Positions 1 to 12,708 are shown, counted from the first letter of the stretch. The stretch: 64,000 nucleotides of DNA from Leptodontidium sp. MPI-SDFR-AT-0119 (GCA_020726505.1 JAHLEZ010000002.1:2914001-2978000), one strand, 5' to 3'. Numbers and translations are program-made. Notes: generated by a model from the letters alone, not told the origin.

Positions 1-1073
1 CGGTTACCGGTGGAGGATTTCAACCGCCTCGTAACGTACGTTCCCCTTGCCAATTCTTACGTATTCTTGCTCACGATGATAGTGTGAACATCCAACGATG
101 TATTCAGAAGCGCACTCCCAACTTGATTGTTGAAGATCTTCGAGATCTATTGGCTACAGGATTCAGTTCCCTCGACCAAACACTGAGACGGACTCCCGAC
201 GAACGACTCATTCCACATCTAGTCGAAATGTGGCTATTCACATTCACGTCTGTTTTGCCGTATATGCAAGCAGTCTTCCTCCCCCTAGATCTAGAATTTT
301 CTGGCCATGGCCCTCTTATGACACCCGAACAAGCCCGTGATTTTTGGGGAGCGCTCCCCACTTCAACTAAGGACTCCAGCGGGAATATCCCCGCGTCGCA
401 AGCCCTCGAAGTTCGTCGTATAGTTCTGACTGCATACCGCGACACCGTAATTCTCCCCAGATTCGACACACTAAAGACAATATTCTCTCGACTTTCGCTA
501 GAGTCCATATCACTGTCGATACCCGCGACAGATATCCTTTCTACATCCCCAGACTCTTTTTCTGGTGGTAGACCATCAACGGCGATGTCTTTAGACCCAT
601 CGCATGCCTCATACGGTTCTCAAACCACCACCTTACTAGGGGGCGGCAGTTCGGGAGATGGTAGTGGAAATCGCAGTAGAGCAATAAGCAATGTTTCGTA
701 TGGCTCAGAGCCATCGGGTCTGGGAATAGCCAACCTTCCCCCACCTCCTGCGAGACCGTTCACCCCATCATCAACCCATCCTCTCCATCCCATGAACCGA
801 GGGCAGAGAGATAAGACTGTGGAAGATAGCAGTAAGCAGCTCACCGAAATGGTGGGCAGGATGCTACAATGTATGAGCGTTTTGGCGTCCGTTGGAGTCG
901 GCGGAGGTGGTGATGAAAACAGCCAGAAGAAAATGGAAGAACTGACCAGAGGCTTGAAGTTGAACTGGCTTGGAAGAGGCAGAATGGGGAGAGATAGGAG
1001 AGGATTGGTTGGAGCGAGAGTCCCAGGAGGGAATCCCATGGTTGGGAGAGGTGATGGCGTTAGTGTGATATGA
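1..1073 (+). CDS. HbrB-like TORC2 subunit (Bit61/PRR5 family), C-terminal part
   Basis: The 3' end of a gene that begins before the window. An exon at 1-35 (reads RLPVEDFNRLVT) joins through a 47-nt GT-AG intron (36-82) to the exon 83-1073; the phase works (AC|T). The region just after the join (NIQRCIQKRTPN, then VEMWLFTFTSVLPYMQAVFLPL and DTVILPRFDTL) matches the HbrB domain of fungal hyphal-branching proteins, whose yeast counterparts Bit61/Bit2 and animal Protor/PRR5 are TOR complex 2 subunits. After about residue 150 of this segment the protein is Ser/Gly/Pro-rich and looks disordered, as in the family. Stop at 1071-1073. An ATG-less reading from position 84 would start at GTG, which is why I treat it as a downstream exon. 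The family assignment is by recognition; TORC2 membership is inferred. Confidence 0.85.
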   Translation, partial: VTGGGFQPPRNVRSPCQFLRILAHDDSVNIQRCIQKRTPNLIVEDLRDLLATGFSSLDQTLRRTPDERLIPHLVEMWLFTFTSVLPYMQAVFLPLDLEFSGHGPLMTPEQARDFWGALPTSTKDSSGNIPASQALEVRRIVLTAYRDTVILPRFDTLKTIFSRLSLESISLSIPATDILSTSPDSFSGGRPSTAMSLDPSHASYGSQTTTLLGGGSSGDGSGNRSRAISNVSYGSEPSGLGIANLPPPPARPFTPSSTHPLHPMNRGQRDKTVEDSSKQLTEMVGRMLQCMSVLASVGVGGGGDENSQKKMEELTRGLKLNWLGRGRMGRDRRGLVGARVPGGNPMVGRGDGVSVI

Positions 1074-1643
1074 TCAGAGATTTGGTTATGTCCACTCAAG
1101 GACAAGGTATCGGAAGCATTGAGCTGCATATATTAGCGTGGTTGGGGGCTTTCACGACACAAACGGAGTTTGGATATGGATTTCCTCATAGGTAGAGGAT
1201 TGACAGATGAGACGATTCGAATTTCGGCGCAAAGAGGACCTGACATGAAGGATGATGATACGTGTGCTGTACGACTTTATCGATCGACTTGCAGATGTGT
1301 ATTTGTACGAATGTAGAATCAACCTTGGCTTCTTTTGCCACTCATTTATCCTCACTCGATCCGGGGTCATTGATTGGCCAATTTTGAGCCCCCTCGCCAC
1401 CCCATCTGCACGCGATTGCTGTGCACCTGGGCTATGCAGTCAGGCAGACACCCGATTTCAACGGCATGAACTCGATCATCAAAGTCTATATGTATTGGGG
1501 AAAACACCACTTCCACATTTTTAACACGAAATTTAGGGATTGCAAGTCTAGACAGTTTTGAAAATGCGGATCTTGAGTCTACTCATAAGCCTTTAGGCTA
1601 ACCTTTGTCTAATCATCAAGTTAGATACAGGTCTCAACTCAAC
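1074..1643. other. Intergenic region, HbrB to NACHT-ankyrin gene
   Basis: No convincing coding sequence. It holds the 3' flank of the HbrB-like gene and the presumed promoter of the NACHT-ankyrin gene. Short open stretches here lack an ATG or any recognisable protein signature. Confidence 0.5.
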
Positions 1644-4600
1644 ATGGATCCGCTCAGTATCAGTGCTTCGATAGCAGGGCTTCTCAGTCTTACTGGGGCC
1701 GTAACCAGTGGAGTGACATCGCTCATTACAACATACAAAGATGCGAACAAAGATCTCATCACTTTGTGCCTCGAGCTGGGTGGTCTTGGACAATCGATCG
1801 AACTTGTCAAATGCGCTCTAGGTGGCTTCAGTACTCGGGCCATTCCATCGACTCCTGAATTCGAGGCTCTGGTTCTCTGTCGTAAGACTCTCGAAGAACT
1901 CAGTCATATTCTGCCTAGGTTCGAGGAGCAGAAGAAACTGGTCTCTGGTCCGCCAGTCGAGGTCTCAGGGGCGCCTGGCAAATTGTCCATTCGGGAGAAA
2001 TTTGGATGGGTCCGGAATGCTAGCAAGATCAAAAACTTTGTGGATCGTATCGAGCGCCACAAGTCAACGATTGTGCTGTACCTCTCAGCCTATGAGATTC
2101 AGGTCTTGAAAGCGGGGATGCAGAAGGGAGATAATGTCCTCAGCGAAATGAAGCGACTGGAGAGGACTGTGAAGGATATCAAGAAGGATATGGAGGATAC
2201 GGCAACACAGTCTTACTTCAGTGTCGTCAATCCTAATAAATGGCTGTGGAACGCATCAGAGCGACGACAGAATGGAACGGGTCTGTGGTTCATTCAAGGG
2301 CAGAAGTTCCAAGCGTGGAAATCGGGAGAGGAGAGGATGCTATGGGTTCATGGAATCCCTGGGGCAGGAAAGACGACTTTGGCTGCTCTTACTATCGCGA
2401 CAGCTAGGGTTGGTGCATTTGAGAACACGTCTTCTCAGAAAACAACCGAATATGGCGAGAATGTTCAGATAGAGGCTGTGGCGTACTTTTTTTGCGACTA
2501 CAGGGCTCTACCTACACTGGATGTTAATACGATTATCGCCTCGTTACTCCTACAACTCGGAAAGCAGTGCCCTAAGGCGTTCACTACATTGCAGTCGTTT
2601 CAGGCTGAAGTTGAGAGTGAGTATGGATCTGTCACGGCCGTGCCATTGAAGCTTCTTCTCGCGACGTTCGCTGATGTCGTCTCTCTTTTTTCGACCGTTT
2701 CGGTCATTGCCGATGGTTTGGACGAGTGTCTTGAGCATACTAGCATTGTACAGGCATTGGTCGCATTGTGTGTTGAAACAGATAGCATGCGGATGTTGTG
2801 CTTCAGCCGAGATGAGCCAGATATCAGGAGGGGCCTGATGGAAGCAGGGTTTGCAGAGCATCCAGTCGAAGCTGACAACCAAGACATCAAAGCTTATGTC
2901 ACTGCACAACTGGAAGAGCGCACCAAGAATCATCTACTCACTGTGGAGAATGCCGATCTGAAACTGAAAATTCAAGAAAGACTCACTTATGGAGCCAAGG
3001 GCATGTGAGTTAAGTTGCACTCCCTCTCAGAGCTCCCCATAGCTGATTATATCCAAGGTTCAGATGGGTAGAGTGTCAACTCGATGCTCTCTGCGAGCTG
3101 AGCTACGACGAAGCAATAAACGAGGCGCTTGACAATCTTTCTCCCGGCATCCTCGAAACGTATGAGCGAATCCTCACGCGTATCCGTGCCGGCAAAGAAG
3201 AGCACTTCGTCGTTCGTGCACTGCAGTGGATCTGCCACAGCCAGGAACCGCTGACGGTCGCCGCTCTCTCGGAAATAGTCATGATACAGCCCGATAAGAC
3301 TTACGAAAAATTCGGGAGCTCATTCAACTCTCACAAATTGTTGAAGTACTGTAGCAGTCTTGTGAGATTTACGGAGAAGGATAGGACGGTCGAACTTGCA
3401 CACTATTCCGTGAAGGAGTATCTGCAGCAGATACCAGACGGGTCAGCATTTGGAACGTTCCGCATGGACGAGTCTCTGGATCAGATTGACTTAGGCAAGT
3501 CATGCCTAAGGTATCTTCTCCTGAAAGATTATGCTTTTGACCCCGCTCTTTCAGACGCCGAGCATACAGCATTGCTGAATCGACGAAAGTTTCGGCGGAC
3601 CGCGCTCAAATACTGGAGATGGTATGCTGTGGATATTGAAGGAACGTTTCATAGCGAGGGTTTACTTTCTCTTGTGAAAGAGCTTTTCGGTTCGCAAGCG
3701 TTTCGAAGTTTTGTTTTCGAGTCATATCTCCTCTTGAACAAAATGAGGAACAACAAGGTACCACTCTCTCTGGCTCAGGTGGGAGAGGAAATCTCGAGTG
3801 TGCATGCCATTCACTGGTCATGTTTCTTTCAGCTACCAGAGATCACGTTGTGGCTGCTAAACCAGGATCGGGATTGTCTTAACTACGTCTCTCGATTTGG
3901 TTCTCCGATCCACTGCGCTACAAGCAGTCTTCTCATCCCCGATGCCACTTCAGGAAAATGCGGAAACGAGATTCTTCGCATACTTTTGGAACAAGGAGCC
4001 GATGTCAACCAGTTTGGGACATCAAGTCAAATGAGACTGTTTGAATGCCTCTGGTCAAGCCCACCCTCGATTGCTAAGATGCTTCTTGACGCAGGTTTTA
4101 TCTGTAGTCGTGAAATGCTGTTTCTGCTTTCTCGCTCGAAAGTATTAGATTCTATAGAACCTAAGCATGTCCTGGACAGTGACAAAGATCTCTTATTTCA
4201 ACTCAAAAACGGGAACTTGAAATCAGGTCGTGATCCTAGAACGAGGATCCAGATAGTGTCCTCACCTGAGTCATCTCCCTTCGAAACACTGGGTCAGCGA
4301 CTTTTGCGGGCTGTCAAATGTGACCGTCTGGCTGAGGCGATGAGTTTGATCGGCAAGAATGCAGACGTTGATACCGTGGACTTCGAAGGATGCACTCCAT
4401 TGCACTACGCCGTCAGTCAAAATAACTCGGAAATCGTTCGTGCCTTGATCGCAGCCGGGGCGGACTTACACAAACCTAACAGAAATGGTCTAAGGCCCTC
4501 AGTTCTTGTTGCCAAACATGGTGCAGGCAGGATCTTAAGTCTGATTTTTGTGACTTCGGATTTGTACCTCCACCGAGATGACACTGGCCGTACTCCATTA

Positions 4601-7600
4601 CACATAGCTGCCTATCATGGCAACAGACACTTGGTACAAGAATTTGCCAAAGACACGTGGAATATTGAGCGTATGAGTCCAGTTGACTTCGAAGGATTCA
4701 CACCGTTCCTGATTGCAGCCCAAGCAGGACAACTTCTCATGATCAACGAGTTCTTACAGTGCTTACCGACTGAGCATCTCAATATGACTACTGCAGACGG
4801 GAGGACTGCGCTTCACCTGGCTTGCAGCTCAGGATCTGCATCAGCAATCAGTATCCTGCTAAAGAAGTCCTTCGACCCGAACAAAACAACCAGCAAAGGC
4901 TCAACAGCTCTTCACAGTGCAATGGCAACCAAGAATTGGAGTATTAGAATGGACATCGTCGACCTGCTTTTAACGAATGGGGCAGACCCTCTCGTCCTTG
5001 ACTGCGATGGCAACTCACCATTGCATCTACTGCCGAGCATCAGCATCCAATCTCAAGTACGAAATATCGGTATAACGCCGCCTGTCATCAACCTCCTGAC
5101 TCGAAGCTCTAGTATGGCAAGCGTTCGGAACTCGTACGGTCAAATGCCCATTCACATGGCCACATCTTCTCACTTCCTGAATTCTTTGCCCTGGCTGAAG
5201 CTATATCTCGACTCTGGGCATGACATGTTTACAGAAGACAACAAGGGACGGACAAGCTGTTACATGCTCTTCTCCAGTTATCTTAGAACCAAGATACAAG
5301 GGGGGAGGAAATACCAGCACAGTAGCGACCAGTTCACGAAATCCGGCCGGACATTTCCCATTGACGATACAGAAATACTCTTTTTTATCATCGTCAAGGC
5401 TGAAAAGTACGATTCCAAGCTCCCGGGACAGCTGAAAAGCATCGTGACTAAATTATTAGTTCAATATGTTCGAGACGGTGAATACCAGAATTGGGCTGTT
5501 TGTAAACAGCTTCTCAGTCTGATCGACAGGTTTTCCACAGACAGAGCTACAGCCAGCCACTTGCCCATTTTCCAAGCATGCGTACCCAAGTGTGATATGG
5601 GCATCTTCGACTCGATCGTTGAGAAGACCCCGGATCTATCTCTCACGAATTCAGAAGGATGGATACCTCTCCATCTTGCCGCTAAGAATTTAGACTTGAT
5701 TAAAGTGAAAAGGCTAGTCCGCCAAGATCCTAGGACTGTGGACTTCATATCTCGGAATTCAGATCGCACAACTCCTATTCTAAGCACAAATTTGACGCGT
5801 AAATCTGGCCGGGAGATCGCTCTACACCTGATCGATGCTGGTGCTAATACCGACAACAAAGCTGCGAAGGGGGCATCTTTAGTCATGCGAGCTTGTCAGG
5901 CAGGGGCAACTGAGATCCTCAGGCGATGTAATATCTCTTCGAGCGAGGCGTGCAACATCACCGTTGGGCGACGAACATGGGTTAATGCCACGCCCATTCA
6001 CGCTACAGTCTTAGGAAGCTTCACCCAGCACACTGTAGCATCCATGTCATATTTGATCGATGACATTAAGCTTGATGTGAACTGTCGGACTAAATTGGAG
6101 TTGATGACACCACTGCATATGACTTCCTACCTGCGGCTTGTCACCACATGTCGGTATCTCATAGAGAAAGGGGCCGATGTCAACATACACAACGCAGCAA
6201 GTGAAACGCCTCTTCTCGTGGCTCTGAAGAGCCAAAGTGCGTCGATTGTCCGACTACTGCTGGAGAACGGTGCCCAGCTATCGAACGATCCCGAATTAGA
6301 TGTCAGAATCGAAGTCATGACATGGGGAAATGTGGAATTACGGACTCTCGTTAATCAAGGTCGAGCGACAAGTCCCAATGCCAATAGAGGCAAGTCTTAC
6401 CAGTAGCGCAATTCAATCTGCAATCATGAGAGCCAACTAACATAATTGAACATTTAGTAACTCTAAATTCTTTCTTGAACGGGAATGATATCACAGGTGT
6501 ACAGACAATCTCCGAAACATTCAGATTTGTTCTCCAGAAAGCACTACGCTTTTCCATCGAGATGCACAATTTAGATTTAGTCGAGGGGATTATCCAACGA
6601 GGAGCCGATCTCAATCATCCTATCGACTCTTGCAATATCTGCCATCCACTCGCTATGGCTCTTCGCTTAGAGCAATTGCCCATCGCCAGAGTTCTCATCA
6701 CAATAGGCGTCAATGTCAACACAGCTTCATGTTCCAAACACGGAGACGGGCAGACACCGCTAATATTCGCAATTCTTCAACATGATTCCAGCATGGTAGA
6801 TCTACTCCTGAGCCGCGGTGCCGACGTTAACGCCGCAGACAATAATGGGTATACCCCACTACGCCTAGCAGTCGAATACGAATTCACCAAGGCGATTGAC
6901 AAGCTCCTCGAGCATGGCGCCGTCGATATCGATATCACGTCTAATTGCACTTCCAGCAGTCTGCATGTCGTCTGCGATCTTCCCAGCAAACGAGACCCAA
7001 TGAGACTCGCAGAGAACTTACTCAACCACGGCGCGAACGTCAACGCACGAGACACCGATGGAAGAACACCATTCATGCGAGCGGCAGGCAAAGGCCATAT
7101 AGATCTATGTAAGAGATTGATTGAGCAAGGCGCCGACCCTCTTGCTGTTGACAACTGGTCATTCTCTGCCCTCAACTTCGCTTACCAGGAAGGGTTTTTC
7201 GAAATCGTTACTTGGCTTCTGGATACGGTTCCGGGTATTGAGAACATACTGTCTAATCAGGGATGTGAAGCGGTTCATTGGGCGCTCGATTCGGATGATG
7301 TGGAAACACATGAATACGCATTACAGCAGTGCAAGGAGTTGGAGTTTAACTGCAGTACAGGTTGTGGAAGTCTTCTGAATAAAGCATGTTGGCATGGACG
7401 CGATGATGCGGTTAAGAAGATACTTCAAGATATAAACAGGAATACTTTCGATAGACTCTGTACGAAAGCAGACCGATTGATCTCGCCACCTCTTCTAACG
7501 GCCGTGAGATACGGCAATCCAGGCTGTGTTGACATCTTACTAGATGCTGGGGCGGATATAGAAGTCAGAAGCGAGTACTGGGAAACGCCTCTGATTGTGG

Positions 7601-7803
7601 CATGTGGAATGGGTAGACTTAATATTATCAAGATACTTGTGAAGAGAGGTGCGAAGACGAATTACGTCAATGGAGCAGGGCAGGAGATCTCGGTGCTCGG
7701 GGTTTGTCGGTGGCAAAAGCCCGTGAGACAGTGGTTGGAAAACCAGCTCGCTGGGTTGGACGAAGATCCGGACAAGGCAACGACAATAAGTGTGGTAAAG
7801 TGA
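1644..7803 (+). CDS. NACHT-ankyrin STAND (NLR-like) protein, 2012 aa
   Basis: Exons 1644-3004, 3058-6389 and 6458-7803 (6039 nt). Start chosen at ATG 1644 (MDPLSISASIAGLLSLTG), the usual opening of the PigL_N-like N-terminal domain of fungal STAND proteins; the frame is open upstream but has no ATG. Residues 1-170: that helical domain. Residues about 225-450: NACHT NTPase with Walker A GIPGAGKT (237-244) and Walker B-like ADGLDE (356-361). The splice at 3005-3057 rebuilds the family hallmark GMFRWVECQL (from 453). Residues about 730-1995: many ankyrin repeats (for example GCTPLHYAV, GRTPLHIAA, GRTALHLAC, GYTPLRLAV). The second intron, 6390-6457, has a GC donor (G|gcaagt), a good branch site (gccaactaac) and a TAG acceptor; the phases agree (G|TA), so a GC-AG intron is the simplest reading. 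Such proteins are thought to act in non-self recognition or signalling; no specific role can be read here. Confidence 0.9.
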
Positions 7804-8159
7804 CGAAGCAGTTCGGGGATGATGAGTTCAATGGGTAACTTGGTTGAGACCATTTGAAGCTGTCGAAATCCGCTCATTACATCAACACATTATATAGCCG
7901 AACCTGCTATCAAGAATCATCCAACCAATTTGAATTTCGTAGCGTGGATTGGTAGTTATGTCTGGGAATCTATTGTCTTCATCCGAGTTTTTGGACTACA
8001 ATAGATATACTCTTTCAGTCTAGACCGTACATCTGCCTCAACTACAGTTAGCGATTATTCCATACTCTCTGTAGTAGGTTAATGCTCTGCCCCTCAAGTT
8101 CATTAAGCACTTTCTGCTCCTCGTAGAACTTCGTTTCATCAGCTTTTTGACTCGTAGGA
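7804..8159. other. 3' flank of the NACHT-ankyrin gene
   Basis: AT-rich spacer between the NACHT-ankyrin stop and the remains of a membrane-protein gene on the other strand. Nothing else recognised. Confidence 0.5.
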
Positions 8160-9190
8160 AATCATGATCAACACTTACGAAGAAGCTCCATATCAAAAGA
8201 GGTGGCTCGTAGTCTTCTGTCATGGCATTGAAAGCAAGTTTGGCAACCGTAGCTACGCCGATAATGAACGGTATGAGCTGTCCAGTAGCTGCCAAAGAAT
8301 TGACATTGGTGATAGAGTTCTTACACAACATGGGCTCAACACCTGTGATGCTCCATACGAGCACAGCAACATTCCCAGCTAATATCACATGCCGAGTAAT
8401 CCTATCTGGTCAGCTTACTCCTTGCTTCAAAGAACGCATGACTACTGCCTCTTCGACTTGTCGGTTCGCCCGAGAGTTAGCTGTCGCGATCTCAGATTTT
8501 TAACCTTCACCCTCTTCCCAATTCTCGTGATCAATTTCCCATACGAGGTTCTATCATAATTTGGCCAAGATCGTCACCATATCGGGGCTGAAGAGCACTA
8601 AAGCTGTAAGAGCAGTAAGGGGCCAACTAACTCCAACGACCAACGAAACGATTGCGTAAAAAAGTACCGGGACTGCGTCGAAACATATTCGTATCAACAT
8701 ATCCAAAGGGGAAGATACAGGTCCCACAAGGGGTATTCAGGAAAGGCCTAGGTCCCTAATAGAACCAAAGATGATAGATCCCCATAGCAATAGCTGTGAT
8801 AGACATGATCGTCCCTCTCCACAACGACACTGGGTGTATCTCAGATTTCCTTCTGACGCCAGCTGCTAGAATGGACATGGAGCATGTGACGAGGCCGCCG
8901 AAGTAAAGATACGCCATGATAGCGACTTCGACGGCATATGTTTTGTCGCTTTGGAAAGTCACAGGACTGTTGCGGCGAGAAATGCAACTAAGAAGACCAG
9001 GAGACCGTCTGTTAGCTCGCCAATTATCTTTGGAAACCAGGCGGCTGCGATGAGAATTGAGAGCCATGAGAGATAGATTCCGAGGCGGACTCCCAAGTCG
9101 TAGGTATCAGAGTTGCCTTCAAACCCGCAAGTCGGATCTTCTCTGGTGCTTGGTGGCACAGTGCTGAGCAAGTCCAAGAAGGCTGCAATG
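8160..9190 (-). pseudogene. Decayed multi-span integral membrane protein gene
   Basis: Reading the minus strand, pieces of one fungal multi-spanning membrane family lie in the correct order but in different frames. They are CGFEGNSDTYDLGVRLGIYL followed by two hydrophobic segments (about 9150-8965); AVEVAIMAYLYFGGLVTCSM to AIAMGIYHLWFY (about 8935-8759); an in-frame TAG at 8756-8758, beyond which the same frame continues with NTPCGTCIFPFGYVD; then, shifted again, a hydrophobic block ending FSPDMVTILAKL (about 8690-8570); and finally VAVLVWSITGVEPML and TGQLIPFIIGVA (about 8380-8260). At least two frameshifts (near 8955 and 8690) plus the stop break the gene. No intron arrangement I tried restores all frames. 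The N-terminus probably follows an intron acceptor near 9185. Function unknown; the related intact proteins are uncharacterised. Confidence 0.75.
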
Positions 9191-9624
9191 GAAATTTAGC
9201 AGGTCCACTTTGCGTCTGTGGGAAAGAGATTGACTTGAATATTCCTGAATGTCGTTGAGTTAGATGCACCGCATGTTAGAAGATGAAAGCCGGGCTGAGG
9301 TTCTGGATCCTTTGCCAGTATTGCGAGTGTTTCATGCTGCCACACTCTTCCTAAGATTGTCCGTAATGTGGTGTAACTACCACGATGCCCTGACCACTCT
9401 CAAGTTAAAGAGTTGGAGCTGAAAAAGGGGTGTGTTGCAGGGGCGAGAGGGTTTCCAGATCTGGTTGGTACATGAGGCTGGGGAGCTGGTTCCAAATACG
9501 ATCGAGAAAACAAAACCCTTCTCCTCCTAAATCGAACTTTAAGGATTTTATATCCATTGCCTAACTGAATCCCATGTTCTATCGCAGGACCTCGTTGGGG
9601 TATACCATAGCCAAATAGCTCATC
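9191..9624. other. Spacer upstream of the membrane-protein pseudogene
   Basis: No coding signature seen. It would contain the first exon and promoter of the broken membrane-protein gene if they survive, but I cannot identify them. Confidence 0.4.
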
Positions 9625-10433
9625 ATGGTTAAAAGCCCGGAATCGCCGCCCCCGGACTCAAAGGCCAAAATATCGCCTCAGCCTGATCGAAAAGGGTGTT
9701 CGGAATCTCCAAATATCATTCCTATACCTTAAACTCAGGAACCCAAAGTACGGAAGAGCTGCAAAAGGGTACACATCTGAACTGGTCGAAAGAGCATCTT
9801 GAAGAAGTAAAGAAACCAGCATCTGACGACGAATCTGCTAGTAAAGATAACAAGGTATCGCTAGATGATGCTATAGACCAACTCAAGAGCCCCAAAGAAG
9901 AACAGAAACCGAGTCAGAATGTAGGGCAGACGAGTGAGAGTCTATTCTCTCCGCTTACTAGACTCGCGAGTGGGAATGAAACCAAGATCTTAGTGCTTTC
10001 GGTCGATCAAGGGAGTACGGTGAACCAGACTCGACCAGCAGAATTAAGTGACTTTGCTGAACTTAGTTCTGGCAATGGAAGGATCTCTAAGTATCTAGAC
10101 TATAGACTGGAGGCCCAACAAGCTATCACGACAGCACCAACTCCAACGCAAAGTACAACCCCACCACAAGCACAGCGACCACCAAGCCACCCAACAGCAA
10201 CAGCATCAACAACGGTAAACGGAATCATCAATGAAGAACCCAAAACCAACGAAGAAATAGTCTACTCTAAATCATCCTCCATACAGCTTAATCACACACT
10301 CGACGACAGTAACGGCCCCAAAGTGAAATGTCACAACCGGTGTTTTCCATGCAAATTGATGTGTTAGGACCGAGACATTAAGGATTGGGAAGACTATGCT
10401 GACATGCTGTTGTTTGATCTCGTAAGTACTGTC
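9625..10433 (+). pseudogene. Possible decayed hypothetical protein gene
   Basis: An ATG at 9625 in good context opens a short Pro/Ser-rich frame (MVKSPESPPPDSKAK...) that ends at about 9732. A second frame takes over near 9696 and stays open to 10367 with biased, hydrophilic composition (Ser, Thr, Lys, Glu, Gln). After its stop, the same frame continues with DRDIKDWEDYADMLLFDL to about 10433. The composition looks coding and disordered. It needs one frameshift near 9690-9730, and one stop bypassed or spliced near 10365. I recognise no domain. It could equally be a real spliced gene whose introns I have misread. Confidence 0.3.
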
Positions 10434-12398
10434 ACTAATATATCTGTCCATACACTTGTTCGGTGGAGGTGAGCCAGTAAGATGTGGGAAAATACTGACT
10501 GGTGAAGGGTACCAACGTGCTGGCTGCCGATGTTGTGTTTACGCGACTGTGGTTCTTGATACGAATGAACTACCTATTTGAGCGATGTCTGTATACAATC
10601 TCAAATTCTGCCATGCACACTTCATGAACGAATCGTGGGATGTTGTGCTGGAGAAACCGATATTCTCAGCACCCTTTTCTCGATTCCGCGGGCGACCTCT
10701 CATCTTGTGGTACTTTAGGCTACCACGGTGTTCTCGCTGAGACGACTGGTTGAGCAATCCTAGATGGGATATTTTCCAGAGATCGCATTGAGATCAGTTA
10801 TGCCCAAACACAACGACGAATTCTAACGCTTTGGTTTCTTCGGCTTATATTCGAACTTGAAACACATTTTCAGGGTTGAAGCCATGGAAATGAGCAGGTA
10901 GCACCACGCGCTCAAGCAGAAGGGGACCAAATTCCTACAATAAAGGTTTTACACGAAAAGCGATCTCGTATACCGCATCTCTCTGTTGTATCTATCGGGG
11001 TCTAATCTACGCTACTACGGAAACGTGCAACGACCTCTCCCTACGATTTCAAGTTGAATGATCAGCCTTGTTGGGAAACCTAAACCTAAACACTTTCCGT
11101 CCCTACCTTCACCCTCAGACCAGACGGATGATTCGCTCATCACATCGTGGCCCATTCTTCCGCCCTCAATTCCTCAAGGACAGTTTCTACGAACCCCTGT
11201 CTCAGGTGGTATTGCCGCATTCAGGAAACGCACTTGAGGATCTACATGTGGTTTTTTGTCACTGCTCGCTAAGCGAGGGGCGAACTAAACAAAACATCGA
11301 CTTGCTTTGACATAACATGACATGACAAGACAAGGATGATTTCATATTGCGTCAAGACTTTACCCGATCTCTGTGATCTATCTCTACCGCCCTTTCGGCT
11401 TCATCCTTCTATCTCTTGACTCAGATATGAAGTAAAGTAAATTTTAACGTTAAAAAGATAAGACACGTTTCTTCAAGCTCCGGTGTAGGAGAAACAGATA
11501 AATGATCGGCAACGGCACTTCCGATCACAGGATTAATCGATCGATCGACAAGACTCGCATCTGTTAGTGTCTGGAGATATTCCCCGAGGTGTGTGGATGT
11601 ACATCTACAACCAAAGCAAACTGGACTGCGGTTGCGACTTGCGCTTTGCGGCTCTTCTGGCTTGCATATAAGATCTTCCTAGATGGGAAGTGCGGCTGGG
11701 GCGCCGTCATAATACAGTAGCTGCTCAGTAGCGAGGACTCAAATAATGCGAGGGATGGATTCTACGCTAAAGAATGGCTGATAGATGGGATCGGCATCGA
11801 ACTTTATGCGGAGGTGTAGAATCTAGGTTTGTGGATGGGAAATGTGATGGATGTAAGTGCTGATGAGGGAATTTTGAGATTTAGCTTTCGCGGGTGTGAT
11901 TGTGTTTAGTTGTATCACCTACTCATTTACTGGAGACTGTTTGCTATTTATTACATGTTTACATCGGGGGATCGGACTTCTGCTGATTAGTGGTCGGAGA
12001 GCCTAATATTTCCATTCAAGACTGGAGAGAATCATTCGTAGAGTTGATTTGTGAATTACTTCATGTGCTGGGACTTTGTTCTTGTCTTCGATATAACAAT
12101 TTATTCTAATGAAACCTGGCTGCGGAGTTGTAGAGAAGAAAAGAAATTGAATTCCAACGAGTCTCTAGAACAGTACAGGACATCAAATGCAGGATACTCT
12201 AGTTACTTACAGAAATGAAAAGATCATTTCGAGGGATCATAGTGAGCCTAGCGAATGAGACCTTATGCCAATCCCACCTATGCCCAGACCTTTCCTCCTT
12301 TGAATTTCTTGATCTCCGCTAACATAAACCCTCTCCCAAACCCCGATATTTGATTTCAATCCAACCCAAACTCAAACCCTAAATCACACCTTCCTACC
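10434..12398. other. Gene-poor region
   Basis: About 2 kb with only short, compositionally random open frames on both strands. It contains a 13-nt imperfect hairpin, CTCGCT-A-AGCGAG, at 11265-11277 that belongs to a motif recurring elsewhere in the window. No gene recognised. Confidence 0.5.
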
Positions 12399-12542
12399 AT
12401 GGCTTCCCCTCTCACACCCCCACAACGCAGAGCCTCTCCCGTCCCTTCACCACTACCTACCACCCACGTCGATCGACGACTCGGAAACGTCACCTCATCG
12501 TGCCGTACGACACTACTTTCCTCCCCTCCGGTTAGCTCGTAG
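12399..12542 (+). CDS. Candidate short exon or small protein (MASPLTPPQRR...)
   Basis: An ATG at 12399 in a good fungal start context (taccATGGCT) opens a 47-codon Pro/Ser/Thr-rich frame ending at 12540-12542. This is the usual composition of a disordered fungal N-terminus and may be a first exon that splices before the stop. A candidate downstream exon is at 13048-13179. I could not join the two convincingly and recognise no family, so this is weak. Confidence 0.25.
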   Translation: MASPLTPPQRRASPVPSPLPTTHVDRRLGNVTSSCRTTLLSSPPVSS

Positions 12543-12708
12543 TGTCCGCTAGGGATCTCAACATGCTTCTGATGGTAGGTTTATAGATCGAAGGCCGAAG
12601 GCGGAGGACGGAGGAGGGAAGGTCCAGAGTCTTTGCTGCTTGTTCTGTCGATCGTAGAGATCTTCAGTACTTCACGGATGATGTATTTAATGCTCAATCA
12701 GAGAGGTT

